From positions 61,363 to 125,362 of the forward strand of contig DASTYC010000043.1 of NCBI GenBank assembly GCA_035765195.1: a stretch of DNA of 64,000 bases, given 5' to 3'. The notes under the pieces are model-generated. The model did not search any database, was not told the DNA's origin, and saw only the letters and a program-made list of their open reading frames with translations. This DNA comes from CALAED01 sp035765195. Lineage in GTDB: Bacteria > Actinomycetota > Actinomycetes > Streptosporangiales > Streptosporangiaceae. This document shows positions 32,481 through 41,410 of the stretch, piece after piece. The translations under genes and the position numbers were made by a program. Position 1 is the stretch's first letter. Each line of letters opens with the position of its first letter.

Positions 32481-34481
32481 GTGGACTGGAACGACTTCGC
32501 GCGGCGGCTGGCGGCGGAACTGGTCAGGCTGCCCGTGGACGCATACGTCATCGTGCAGGGCACGGGCGGTTTTCCGTACGTTCAGGCCGCGCGGCATCCC
32601 AACGGGCTGGCGGGCGAGGCGGTCAGCGACACGTTCCTGAGCGAGCGGCTGCGGCTGAACTCGGCCCAGACCAGCCGCATGATCGCGCTGGGCTGGCGCG
32701 AGCCCGACGGCCACGGCCGGGTGAACTGGTGGCGCGATCTGGTGATCCCGGCCGCCACCGAGCTGGCCACGCCCGAGCAGCTCGCCGAGTGCGACCGGCT
32801 GGCGGATCGGATGGCCGCCGCGTTGCGCGAGGTCTACGGCGTACGCTCCCCGGATGAGCTGGAGTACCGCGCGGTCCAAAACGGCCGCGGCGGCGGGCCG
32901 CTCCCGTTGCCCGGCCTCGGCCTGCGGCCCGCCGACCCGGTGCCGCTCCCCGCGCCGCAGTCGCCCGGTGATCCGGCAGGTCCCGGCGATCCGCCCGAGC
33001 CCGGGCCACTCCACTGGCCGGAGTTCACCGAACGGCTCGCCGGCGAGCTGGCCGGCCTCGACGACGGCATGGTCCTCGTCGTGCACCGGGCCAACGAGGA
33101 CGCCTACTACGTCCAAGCCCATCGCGACCCTCGCCGGCTCCGCGGCGAGGCGGTCGGCAACGAGCTGCTCGACGAGTCGCTGCGCTTCGCCGAGGCCGAC
33201 GAGAAGCGGCTGACGGACGCCGGCTGGAGCGCCCCCGGCCCCAACTGGTGGATCGAGCTGCCGCCGACGCCGTCGCCGGCGGAGTGCCGGCGGCTCGCCG
33301 CGATGATGGTCACCGCCCTGCGCGACGTGCAGAAGGCGCGCGATCCTGCGGACTTGCGGTACGAGGCGTTCCGCGGCGACACCGGCATCGAGCTGACCGG
33401 CTTCGGCATCGAGCTCGCCGACCCCGCGTCGGTGTCGGAACGGCGACCGGCGCGGCCGCCGGCGGCCGAGGCGGCCGAGGCTGCGTGGACGGCCGAGGCT
33501 GCGGAGGCGGCCGCCGCCCCGGAGCGCACCCTCGATCCGGCCGAGGTCGAGGGGCGCCTGGTCGAGGCCAAGCGATCCGGCGATCAGACGGCCTACCTCG
33601 CGCTGATCGGCCAGATCGGGCTGATCGTGCCGTCGACGGGCACGTCGCCGGGAGTGGAGTTCGCGACGACGCAGCTCACGGACGGGACCTACGTGCTGAC
33701 CTTCACCTCCCCCGAGGCGATGCACCGGGTGCTGCGCGACCAGGCGCGGCACCACCGGCACGTCACGATGCCCCGGCTGGCCGCGGAGTGGCCGAACCCG
33801 GAGTGGCGGCTGTCGATCGACCTGGGGCTCCCCAGCGAGGCGTACTTCGACGCGAGCGTCGTCGCCGGCCCCGTCCCGTCCGGTGCCGTCCCGTCCGGTG
33901 CCGTCCCGCCCGCCGAGCCCGGGCCAGGGGCCGATTCGGCGCTCGCCGCGGCTCCGGTGGTGGCGGCCCCCGGCCTCGACGCGGCCGCCGGCGCCGCCCT
34001 GCCGCCGGCGATCATGCAGAAGGTCGTGCCGCACCAGCTCGTCGTCCACTACCTGGAGGGCGGGTACGACCGGGTCGCCGGGTACGTGCACCGAGCGCAG
34101 GACGTCGCCGACCTCACCACACCCGAGCGGCTGGTGCGCGGACTCGGCCTGACCTACGAGAACTCGCCGTTTTCTCCCGACGACGCGGTCATCCACGTCA
34201 TCCGCTGGCCGGCCTACAAACCGGCGCTGTTCAAGACGCCGCTCGGCGGCGTGGACGAGGCGGCCATGCGGTCGGTGCCCGACGGCTGGGTCATCGAACG
34301 GCCGCCGTTCGCGGGCACCGGGTTCGCGCCCGGCGACGGCCCGCCGATCCCCGAATTCAAGATCGCCAGCCAGCGGCTGCCGCACGGCGCCGAGATGCAC
34401 CGCGTCGAGCACACCGGCGAGGCGACGCTTGTCGCCGTCTTCGACGCCGACCTCGGCCAGTGGCTGGCGAGCGAGCCCTAG
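32481..34481 (+). CDS. Multidomain protein: two TY-Chap/YbjN-like domains, SseB domain and distinct C-terminal domain
   Basis: 666 residues, GTG start. Residues 1-150 and 170-320 are two copies of the domain that opens the upstream gene (WNDFARRLAAEL and WPEFTERLAGEL; the second ends WWIELPPTPSPAECRRLA). About 345-465 is SseB-like (LTFTSPEAMHRVLRDQARHH; LAAEWPNPEWRL). A Pro-rich linker leads to a 150-residue C-terminal domain (PHQLVVHYLEGGYDRVAGYV; FKTPLGGVDEAAMR; WVIERPPFAGTGF) that could be a toxin or enzyme module. The end LPHGAEMHRVEHTGEA repeats the C-terminal motif of the upstream protein. The next gene is 16 bp away. Confidence 0.7.
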   Translation: MDWNDFARRLAAELVRLPVDAYVIVQGTGGFPYVQAARHPNGLAGEAVSDTFLSERLRLNSAQTSRMIALGWREPDGHGRVNWWRDLVIPAATELATPEQLAECDRLADRMAAALREVYGVRSPDELEYRAVQNGRGGGPLPLPGLGLRPADPVPLPAPQSPGDPAGPGDPPEPGPLHWPEFTERLAGELAGLDDGMVLVVHRANEDAYYVQAHRDPRRLRGEAVGNELLDESLRFAEADEKRLTDAGWSAPGPNWWIELPPTPSPAECRRLAAMMVTALRDVQKARDPADLRYEAFRGDTGIELTGFGIELADPASVSERRPARPPAAEAAEAAWTAEAAEAAAAPERTLDPAEVEGRLVEAKRSGDQTAYLALIGQIGLIVPSTGTSPGVEFATTQLTDGTYVLTFTSPEAMHRVLRDQARHHRHVTMPRLAAEWPNPEWRLSIDLGLPSEAYFDASVVAGPVPSGAVPSGAVPPAEPGPGADSALAAAPVVAAPGLDAAAGAALPPAIMQKVVPHQLVVHYLEGGYDRVAGYVHRAQDVADLTTPERLVRGLGLTYENSPFSPDDAVIHVIRWPAYKPALFKTPLGGVDEAAMRSVPDGWVIERPPFAGTGFAPGDGPPIPEFKIASQRLPHGAEMHRVEHTGEATLVAVFDADLGQWLASEP

Positions 34482-34497
34482 GCGGTGAGGACGGATC

Positions 34498-34860
34498 ATG
34501 CGTGACGGATTCTTCGCCAGCTGGCACGGCGCCGAATACGAAGCCCGGCCCGACGGCGACCGCGTCCGGCTGTACGCGACCGAGCCGGCCGACGGGTTCG
34601 ACGAGGTCGCGCCCGGCCGACACCGGCGCGTCGTCCGGGCCGGCGAGCTCGACCATCTCAGCTATGTGATCACTTTGTGCACGTGGCGCGGCGAGCCCTT
34701 CCAGGTGCTCGGCGAGTACGGCGGGTGGGCGCGCGTCGAGTACGCCGGCGGTCAGGCGCCCGTCGCGGAGCGCCTGGGGCTGGATCTGTTCGACCGCGGG
34801 GTGTACCAGGCATGGGCGCCGCGGCACGAGCTCGAGGACATCCGCGAGGAACGCTTCTGA
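34498..34860 (+). CDS. Small protein following the SseB-like gene, candidate immunity protein
   Basis: 120 residues, ATG 16 bp after the 666-residue gene. It is beta-rich and acidic: FASWHGAEYEARPDGDRVRLYA, VVRAGELDHLSYVITLCTWRGE, then WARVEYAGGQ and GVYQAWAPRHELEDIREE. Nothing catalytic is visible. The size, beta content and tight coupling to a multidomain protein with a unique C-terminus recall toxin-immunity pairs, but this is inference. Similar small proteins occur in actinobacteria next to SseB-like genes as far as I recall. Confidence 0.72.
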   Translation: MRDGFFASWHGAEYEARPDGDRVRLYATEPADGFDEVAPGRHRRVVRAGELDHLSYVITLCTWRGEPFQVLGEYGGWARVEYAGGQAPVAERLGLDLFDRGVYQAWAPRHELEDIREERF

Positions 34861-34902
34861 CGGGCGCCGCCCTCGCGCTCGCAACGTCCCCTTCCGGCGA
34901 TG

Positions 34903-34940
34903 TGGTACGGTCGTGCCAAATAACTGGTACTGCCGTACCA
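34903..34940. promoter_or_regulatory. Tandem palindromic operators before the SMR-TetR operon
   Basis: TGGTACGGTCGTGCCA (34903-34918) is a near-perfect inverted repeat, and TGGTACTGCCGTACCA (34925-34940) has perfect TGGTAC/GTACCA arms. Centres are 22 bp apart, two helical turns, as expected for cooperative TetR dimers. They end 16 bp before the SMR start. Confidence 0.78.
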
Positions 34941-34956
34941 ATCTGAGGGGGGAACC

Positions 34957-35280
34957 ATGGCCTGGCTGCTGCTCGCCGGCGCGATCGCCACCGAGGTGAT
35001 GGCCACGGCGACGCTCAAGGCGTCCGACGGCCTGACCCGGCTGATCCCTTCCATCGTGGTCGGCGTCGGCTACGTGACGTCCTTCGTGCTCTTGGCCTGG
35101 GCGCTCAAGCTGCAACTGCAGGTGAGCATCGCCTACGCGATCTGGTCGGGCGCCGGCACCGCCGCCATCGCGGTGATCGGCATGGTCTGGCTGAACGAGC
35201 CGCTCACCGTCCCCAAGACGCTCGGCATCCTGCTGATCATCATGGGCACGATCGTGCTCAACCTGGCGAGCCCGGTCTGA
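34957..35280 (+). CDS. Small multidrug resistance (SMR) efflux protein, EmrE/QacE family
   Basis: 107 residues with four membrane segments. Glu13 in GAIATEVMATATLKAS is the essential proton/drug-coupling residue, and AYAIWSGAGTAAIAVIG and WLNEPLTVPKTLGILLIIMG are the family's third and fourth segments. It is a proton-driven antiporter for cationic compounds. A GAGGGGGG ribosome site precedes the ATG. It is first gene of an operon with tetR 17 bp downstream, controlled by the two palindromes. Confidence 0.93.
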   Translation: MAWLLLAGAIATEVMATATLKASDGLTRLIPSIVVGVGYVTSFVLLAWALKLQLQVSIAYAIWSGAGTAAIAVIGMVWLNEPLTVPKTLGILLIIMGTIVLNLASPV

Positions 35281-35297
35281 CCGCCGGGCGAACCCCG

Positions 35298-35954
35298 ATG
35301 AGGCAGCCGGCACAAGAGCGCGGGCGGCGGCGGCGCGACACGCTCCTCGACGCGGCCGTGGAACTGCTCGGCGAAGGCGGCTTCGACGCGGTGAGCCATC
35401 GCGCGGTGGCCGACCGGGCGCGGCTGCCGCTCGCCGCGACGACGTACTACTTCCGGTCCCGCGACGACCTGATCGCCGCCGCGTTCGAGCTAATGGTCGA
35501 CCGCGACCTCGCGGTCACCCGCGAACGCTTCACCGCACGAATCCGGCGGCTCGGCGCCGCGGCCGGCGACCGTCCCGCTCCGGCCGGCGGCGCCGCGGCG
35601 CCGCGCATGTCGGCGCGCGCCGCGGCCGAGGCGCTCGCGGCCGCGCTGCTGCCGCGCGACGAGACCGAGCGACTGCGCCACCTCGCGCTGTGGGAGCTGT
35701 ATCTGCGGGCGGGCCGCGACCCGGCACTGCGTCCGCTCGCCCGCGCCTGGACCGACCGATGCCGCGCGACGACGGCCGAGCTGCTGCGCATCGCCGGCTA
35801 CCCGGCCGGGCCGGCCGCCGTCACGCTCCTCGGCGCGGCCGCCGACGGGCTGACGATCGAGGCCGTCGTGGAGGCGAGACCGAATGCCGTTCAGTCTATG
35901 GTGGAGATCATGTCTCACGCGCTCGACCGGATCCGCATGACCGAGGGGGCCTGA
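35298..35954 (+). CDS. TetR family transcriptional regulator
   Basis: 218 residues. The N-terminal HTH reads RRRDTLLDAAVELLGEGGFDAVSHRAVADRARLPLAATTYYFRSRDDLI in outline (positions about 10-58), the classic TetR pattern. The rest is a helical ligand-binding domain. Placed after the SMR gene in the same operon and behind palindromic sites, it most likely represses its own operon until a cationic compound binds. Its stop is two bases before the thioesterase start, so that gene is probably in the operon too. Confidence 0.92.
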   Translation: MRQPAQERGRRRRDTLLDAAVELLGEGGFDAVSHRAVADRARLPLAATTYYFRSRDDLIAAAFELMVDRDLAVTRERFTARIRRLGAAAGDRPAPAGGAAAPRMSARAAAEALAAALLPRDETERLRHLALWELYLRAGRDPALRPLARAWTDRCRATTAELLRIAGYPAGPAAVTLLGAAADGLTIEAVVEARPNAVQSMVEIMSHALDRIRMTEGA

Positions 35955-35956
35955 CG

Positions 35957-36727
35957 GTGGCCGACAGCCTCTACGTCCCGCTCGGCGCGGGACGCTTCGC
36001 CTCCACCGAGCTGACCCAGGGGCCGTGGCATCCCGCGCAGCAGCACGGCAGCCCGCCGGCCGCGCTGCTCGCGTACGCGATGGAACGGGCCGAGCCGCGG
36101 CCGGAGATGGAGTTCACGCAGTTCGCCGTGGACCTGCTCCGCCCGGTGCCCGTCGGCGAGGTCGAGGTCCAGGCGCGGGTCGCCCGCCCGGGCCGGCGCG
36201 TGCAGTTCCTGACCGCCGAACTGATCGCGGACGGCGAGCCGGTTGCCCGGGCGCGCGGCTGGCGGATACGGCGCGCCGACACCTCCGACATCGCCGCGCC
36301 CGAATCGCCACCGCCGCACGCGCTGCCCGACAAGGCGGACGAACGCCCGTTCATCGACTTCGGCTACTTCCACGCCCTGGAGTGGCGTTACGTGTCCGGC
36401 GCCGTCACCACGCCCGGCCCGGCCGTGATGTGGACCCGGCTCAAGGTGCCCGTCGTTCCCGGCGAGAAGCCGTCGCCGCTGCAGCGCGTGGCCGGGGTCG
36501 CCGACACCTCGAGCGGCATCAGCGCGGCGCTGAGCTTCGACACCCACATCTTCACCAACGTCGACTTCACGCTGCACCTGCTGCGCGCGCTGTCCGGGGA
36601 GTGGGTCTGCCTGGACGCCGCGACGACGATCGGCCCCGAGGGCACCGGCCTGTGCCGTACCCGGCTCTACGACGAGCGCGGCGACTTCGGCAGCGTCGCG
36701 CAGACCCTCTTCGTCGCCCCACGCTGA
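35957..36727 (+). CDS. Thioesterase family protein (TesB-like double hotdog)
   Basis: 256 residues from a GTG two bases after the tetR stop, with GAGGGGG upstream. QGPWHPAQQHGSPPAALLAYAMER is the N-terminal hotdog entry, FAVDLLRPVPVGEVEVQARVARPGRR the first hotdog helix and strands, and SFDTHIFTNVDFTLHLLRALSGEWVCLDA the second. Actinobacterial members hydrolyse acyl-CoA, but the specificity is unknown. It probably shares transcription with the SMR-TetR genes. Confidence 0.86.
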   Translation: MADSLYVPLGAGRFASTELTQGPWHPAQQHGSPPAALLAYAMERAEPRPEMEFTQFAVDLLRPVPVGEVEVQARVARPGRRVQFLTAELIADGEPVARARGWRIRRADTSDIAAPESPPPHALPDKADERPFIDFGYFHALEWRYVSGAVTTPGPAVMWTRLKVPVVPGEKPSPLQRVAGVADTSSGISAALSFDTHIFTNVDFTLHLLRALSGEWVCLDAATTIGPEGTGLCRTRLYDERGDFGSVAQTLFVAPR

Positions 36728-36798
36728 CCGGCCCGGGCGGCGAACGCGGGCCAACACGGGCCAACGGGGGCCGGCGGCGGCCGGCGGCCGGCGGCTCG

Positions 36799-39591
36799 TC
36801 AGTCGCGGTATTCGGCCGGGACCGGGGCGTTGAGGGTCGATTCGAGGGCGGCGGCGCGCTCGATGTTCTCCTTGGCGTCCGGGCCATGGCCGCGGGCCGC
36901 GTGCAGCCCGGCGATGCGGCGGAGGGTGACGGCCTCGCCGTGCCGGTCGCCCACCTCTCGTTTGACGCTCAGCGATCGATGCAGGCAGCGGAACGCCTCG
37001 TCCAACTCCCCCATGTTTACATAAATCTGACTGAGAGTCGCCAACGTGGTACTCAACCCGAAATTGTCATCAATTTCGGTTTCTATGGCCAATGCTTCAT
37101 TCGCCAGGGAGAGCGCTGAATCGTACCGGCCCATCTGGCGATGGATTCTGCAGAGCGTATCCATTGTCTGGCCCTGGGCGCGGCGGTCGCCGATGTCGCG
37201 AAAGCACGCCAGGGCGCGCTCGGCGTACCCGAGCGCGACGTCGAGGCGGCCCAGCTTGTAGTGCGCGAGGGCCAGCGCGTCCAGCGCCGATCCCTCGTTG
37301 AACCGATTGCCGATCTTCAGGCTGACCGCCAGCGCCCGCTCGGCGTCCGTGACGGCGCGTTCGTCCAGTCCGATGCGCCGCTGCACGCGAGCCAGCGCGA
37401 TCAGCGTCTCGGCCTCCCCGTGCGGGTCGCCGAGCTCGGTGAAGACGTCGAGTGCCTCGAGCGCCGCGCGCATCGCGTCGGCATAGCGGCCCAGCCGCCG
37501 GTCGATGCCGGACAGGTGCCCGAGCGCCTTCCCCTCTCCGTGCGGATCGGCGATCTTCCGGAAGATCCGCAGCGCGTCCTCGACGTACCGCTGCCCCAGC
37601 GGGAGCCGGCCCACCGACAGATGCAACGAGCCCAGCAGCGCGAGGGTCTCGGCCTCGCCGTGCCGGTCGCGCAGCGTACGGCGGATCCCCAGCGCCCGCT
37701 CCGCGCAGGCCAGCGCCTTCCGGTGCCGGCCCCAGCCCTGGTAGATGCGGGCGAGGTTGTCGAGGGTCTCCCCTTCGCCGCGCCGATCGCCGAGCTCGCG
37801 GTGGATGGGCAGCGCCGCGTCGGCGTGGTTCCACGCCTCCTGGTACTGGCTGAGCCGCATGTGCACGATCGACAGGGTGTCGAGCGTGGTGGCCTCGCCG
37901 TGCCGGTCGCCGATGTCGCGGCGGATGCGCAGCGCCTCCTGCGCGGCTCGCAGGGCCTCCTTGTACTCCCCGATCGGGTAATGGATGCGGGCGAAGTCGG
38001 CCAGGGCGCACGCCTCGCCGTACCGATCCTCGATGCGCTTGCTGATCTCGTACGCGCACTGGGCCTCGGCGAAGGCCAGCCGGTACTGGCCGAGCTCGCG
38101 ATAGCTCAACGCGATGTGGTGGTACATGAAGAACTGAGCGAGATGGTGGCGTTCGCGCTGCGCGGCCTGCAACCCGAGCCGATGCGCTTCGAGGTTGTCG
38201 GCGGAGTGGCGGCGCAGTTCCAGGAAGTCGTACACCGCGTCGGCGAGTTCCCACGTGAGCTGATCCCACCGGCATCGCGACGCCTGCCGGATCACCGCCA
38301 TCAGGTTGGCCCGCTCCAGCGCGAACCAGTTCAGGTGCCGGTCGCGTTCCACCGGGTCCACGTTGTCGGGCGGCTCGGTCAGCTCTTGGCGGATCGTTCG
38401 CCGGTAGCGGTCGAGGAACCGGCCGGCCTCCTGCGCCGCGGACAGGTACCACGTGGCCAGGCGCAGCAGCGCCGCCTCCTGCACGAGCGGGTCGTCGGCG
38501 TCGGCCAAGAGCCGCCGCGCGTACTCCCGCAACAACTCGTGCAGCCGGTAGCGGTCGTGGCGCACGGCCTGCAGCAGGTTGGCCGTGTGCAGCCGGTGCA
38601 GCAGCTGGTCGGCGGCCTCCGGGGTGACCGCGAGCAGCGCGCCGGTGGCCGCCGAGGTGAACGTCGGGCCCTCGATCAGCCCGAGCAGCCGGAAGGCGCG
38701 GCGCAGCTCGTCGCTGAGCCCGCGATAGGACAGGTCGAAGGTGGCGCCGACCGCGCCGCCGAGGTCTTCGCCGATGGCCAGCCGCGACAGCCGGTCGCCC
38801 GCCGACAGCGCACGTACGGTGTCGGCCACCGTCTGCTGCGGCCGGATGGCGAGGTTGGCGGCCGCGATACGCAGTGCGAGCGGCAGCCGCGCGCACAGCT
38901 GGATCAACTCCGCGGTCGCCTCCGGCTCGGCCTCGGTGCGGGCCCGGCCGGCGACCGCGCCCACCAGGTCGAGCGCCTCCTCGGCCGGCAGCACGTCGAG
39001 CGGCACCGTGCGCGCGCCGGCGCTCGCCACCAGCCCTTCCAGGTGGTTGCGGCTGGTGACGACGACAAGGCACGACGAGGTGCCAGGGATGAGCGGGCGG
39101 ACCTGCAGCGAGCTCGCCGCGTCGTCGAGCACCACGAGCATCTGGCGGGCCGCGAGCTGGGTCCGGTACAGGGCGGCGAGCTCGTCGGTGTCCGCCGGAA
39201 TCCGGCGGCTCGGCACGCCCAGCGCCCGCAGCGCCTGCCCGAGCGCCTCCTGCGGCGACAGCGCGGCGCGCTCGGAATAGCCGCGCAAATCGATGAAGAG
39301 ATGACCGTCGGGAAAACGGCCGGCCATCCGGTGCGCCCAGCGAATGGCGAGGGCGGTCTTGCCTACGCCGGGCATCCCCGTGATGGTCACAATGGCCGGC
39401 GAGCGATCGTGGTCGTCGCCGTCCACCAGCGCGTCCAGCGTGGCCAGCGCCTCGCCGCGGCCGGTGAAGTCGGGGACGTCGAGCGGCAGTTGGCGGGGCG
39501 GCTCGGCGAGCGAGGTGGCGGCCAGTTGGATGATCTTGTTTCCCGCGACGGCGTCTCCGGCGAATTCGGCGCCGCCCATGAAGGTCGTCAC
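36799..39591 (-). CDS. NB-ARC/TPR STAND protein without a DNA-binding domain
   Basis: 930 residues from a GTG with GGAG six bases upstream. Residues 40-330 are the NB-ARC NTPase: VPDFTGRGEALATL, Walker A TGMPGVGKTALA, LVVLDDA (Walker B) and LPLALRIAAANLA. After a winged-helix part (LSYRGLSDELRRAFRLLG; RYRLHELLREYA) comes a run of at least eight TPRs spaced about 40 residues with the pattern GDRHGEA.TL..L. and YQEA. It looks like the AfsR C-terminal two thirds and lacks BTAD and an obvious effector. Such proteins are signal-dependent switches; the partner is unknown. Confidence 0.88.
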   Translation of the reverse strand: MTTFMGGAEFAGDAVAGNKIIQLAATSLAEPPRQLPLDVPDFTGRGEALATLDALVDGDDHDRSPAIVTITGMPGVGKTALAIRWAHRMAGRFPDGHLFIDLRGYSERAALSPQEALGQALRALGVPSRRIPADTDELAALYRTQLAARQMLVVLDDAASSLQVRPLIPGTSSCLVVVTSRNHLEGLVASAGARTVPLDVLPAEEALDLVGAVAGRARTEAEPEATAELIQLCARLPLALRIAAANLAIRPQQTVADTVRALSAGDRLSRLAIGEDLGGAVGATFDLSYRGLSDELRRAFRLLGLIEGPTFTSAATGALLAVTPEAADQLLHRLHTANLLQAVRHDRYRLHELLREYARRLLADADDPLVQEAALLRLATWYLSAAQEAGRFLDRYRRTIRQELTEPPDNVDPVERDRHLNWFALERANLMAVIRQASRCRWDQLTWELADAVYDFLELRRHSADNLEAHRLGLQAAQRERHHLAQFFMYHHIALSYRELGQYRLAFAEAQCAYEISKRIEDRYGEACALADFARIHYPIGEYKEALRAAQEALRIRRDIGDRHGEATTLDTLSIVHMRLSQYQEAWNHADAALPIHRELGDRRGEGETLDNLARIYQGWGRHRKALACAERALGIRRTLRDRHGEAETLALLGSLHLSVGRLPLGQRYVEDALRIFRKIADPHGEGKALGHLSGIDRRLGRYADAMRAALEALDVFTELGDPHGEAETLIALARVQRRIGLDERAVTDAERALAVSLKIGNRFNEGSALDALALAHYKLGRLDVALGYAERALACFRDIGDRRAQGQTMDTLCRIHRQMGRYDSALSLANEALAIETEIDDNFGLSTTLATLSQIYVNMGELDEAFRCLHRSLSVKREVGDRHGEAVTLRRIAGLHAARGHGPDAKENIERAAALESTLNAPVPAEYRD

Positions 39592-39724
39592 GGCTGCTCC
39601 GTTCGCGGACCTCAGTAACCCCGTGACATGACCGTAGCTCCGATTTCAACAATGCACTACGACCGGGGGCATGCGAACAGAAGAGGAAACGCGGATCAGT
39701 TCCCCCGGTGGGCATAACCCCGAT

Positions 39725-40525
39725 ATGACATTGCCGGATCAGCCATTGCTGTTGACGCCTCAGCAGGCCCGGGCGCGGTTTCGTACCGGCCTGACCCCGC
39801 CGACGACGAGCGGGTGGTGCGGTGGTTTCGCGCAGGCCAACCTGCTGGCCGTGCCGCGCGAGCTGGCCTTCGACGCGCTGTTGTTCGCGCGGCGCAACGC
39901 ACGGCCGTGTCCGCTGCTGGACGTGACCGACCCGGGCGATCCGGTGCCGCGCGAGGTGGCGCCGGGCGCCGACCTGCGCACCGACCTGCCCGGCTACCGC
40001 GTCTACGAGGACGGCGTGCCGATCGCCGAGGTGGCCGACGCGACCGCGTACTGGCGCGATGACATGGTGGCCTTCCTGTTCGGCTGCAGCTTCACCTTCG
40101 AAGGCGCGCTGCGCGCCGCGGGCGTGCCGATCCGGCACATCGAGCAGGGCCGCAACGTGCCGATGTACGTGACGACGCGGGAATGCGCGCCGGCCGGCCG
40201 GCTCGCCGGGCCGCTTGTGGTGTCGATGCGCCCGATCCCGGACGCGCTCGTCGGGCTGGCGGGCGAGGTGACGGCGCGCTACCCGGCGATGCACGGCGAC
40301 CCTGTGTACGCCGGCGACCCGGCGGGGCTCGGCATCGAGGACCTGGACAAGCCCGACTTCGGCGACCGGGTCGACATGCGACCCGGGGACGTGCCGGTGT
40401 TCTGGGCCTGTGGGGTGACCCCGCAGGCGGTGGTCATGGCGAGCCGACCGCCGTACGCGATCACCCACGCGCCGGGCCAGATGTTCATCACCGACCGCAC
40501 GGACGCCTCGTTCCGCTCGGGGTGA
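39725..40525 (+). CDS. UPF0317 / DUF1445 putative hydro-lyase
   Basis: 266 residues from the ATG at 39725, supported by family alignment (LTPQQARARFRTGLTPPTTSGW). FAQANLLAVPRELAFDALLFARRN, RNARPCPLLDVTDPG and HIEQGRNVPMYVTTREC are hallmark segments, with VPVFWACGVTPQAVV near the end and the ITHAPGQMFITD terminus. Members include D-glutamate cyclase-like enzymes; the substrate here is not determined. An ATG 18 codons upstream is possible. It ends 30 bp before a convergent hydrolase gene. Confidence 0.88.
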   Translation: MTLPDQPLLLTPQQARARFRTGLTPPTTSGWCGGFAQANLLAVPRELAFDALLFARRNARPCPLLDVTDPGDPVPREVAPGADLRTDLPGYRVYEDGVPIAEVADATAYWRDDMVAFLFGCSFTFEGALRAAGVPIRHIEQGRNVPMYVTTRECAPAGRLAGPLVVSMRPIPDALVGLAGEVTARYPAMHGDPVYAGDPAGLGIEDLDKPDFGDRVDMRPGDVPVFWACGVTPQAVVMASRPPYAITHAPGQMFITDRTDASFRSG

Positions 40526-40555
40526 GGCCCGCGTCCCGAGGAAAGGGCTCTGTGT

Positions 40556-41410
40556 CTAGCGCAGCCCGACGCGGGCCAGCGTCGCGCGGCCGAGCGGGCT
40601 CGCCGGTTCGCCGAGGTCGAACGGCAGGTCGAAGTGGTTGCGCGGCGCCACGACGAGGTCGGTCACCGGCGCGCCCGCGGTCTTGAGCGCCTGGACGAAG
40701 CGGTCGTGCTGGTCGGCGAACGCGGTCGTCTCGTTGTCCCCGCGCGCGACGATCACGGACGGGAGCGGCCCGCGCAGCCGGCGGATCGGGCTGTTGCGGT
40801 CCGCCTCCGCCGCGGTCAGGCCGATCGCCTCCCCGACGTACGTCCGGCGCAGCGGCTCGAGCTCGTACACCCCGCTGAGCAGCACCGCTCCACGGACCAC
40901 GTCGAGGGACCGCAGCGGGGCCGGCAGCCAGCCGTCGAGCAGGCACATCGCCACGAGGTGGGCGCCGGCCGAGCTGCCGCTGAGGAAGATCCGGCCCGGA
41001 TCGACGCCCAGCGCGGCCGCGTTGTCATACAGCCACCGCACACCACGGCGGACCATCGCGACGATCTCGTCGAGCCGGTGGGCGGGCGCCAGACCGTAGC
41101 CGATCGCCGCGAAGGCGGCTCCCCTGCCGACGAAGTCCGGCGCGGCGAAACAGGACTCCTCCTTGCTCAGTTCCTGCCAGTAGCCGCCGTGAACGTAGCC
41201 CAGCAGCGGCGCCCGCGGCCTGGCGGCGGGGAAGAACAGCAGGCGCTCGGCCGGGCCGGGGCCGTAGGCGTGGTCCGTCCAGTCCAGCGTCGCCCGCGCG
41301 CCGGCCGATCGGGCGGCGTACTCGCGCAGGTAGGCGTGCATGTCGGCGACGCGGCTGCTGGGGGAGTACTCCCTGTCCAGCCACGCCCGGTCGCCCTGCG
41401 GGCCGGCCAT
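40556..41410 (-). CDS. Alpha/beta hydrolase, arylformamidase/carboxylesterase-like
   Basis: 284 residues, ATG at 41410 sharing its first base with the TGA of the upstream SDR (TGATG). YVHGGYWQELSKEES is the HGG(Y/F)W oxyanion motif of the kynurenine formamidase-type esterases, FLSGSSAGAHLV carries the nucleophilic Ser, and RGDNETTAF and APRNHFDLPF offer the catalytic Asp and His. The enzyme cleaves formyl or ester groups; no tryptophan-catabolism gene is nearby, so specificity is left open. Coupled to the SDR. Confidence 0.87.
   Translation of the reverse strand: MAGPQGDRAWLDREYSPSSRVADMHAYLREYAARSAGARATLDWTDHAYGPGPAERLLFFPAARPRAPLLGYVHGGYWQELSKEESCFAAPDFVGRGAAFAAIGYGLAPAHRLDEIVAMVRRGVRWLYDNAAALGVDPGRIFLSGSSAGAHLVAMCLLDGWLPAPLRSLDVVRGAVLLSGVYELEPLRRTYVGEAIGLTAAEADRNSPIRRLRGPLPSVIVARGDNETTAFADQHDRFVQALKTAGAPVTDLVVAPRNHFDLPFDLGEPASPLGRATLARVGLR

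Noticed and set aside
30654..34499. Minus-strand frame of 1281 codons opposite the SseB-like genes
   Set aside because: It spans several real plus-strand genes and encodes an Arg/Gly-rich sequence without known motifs.
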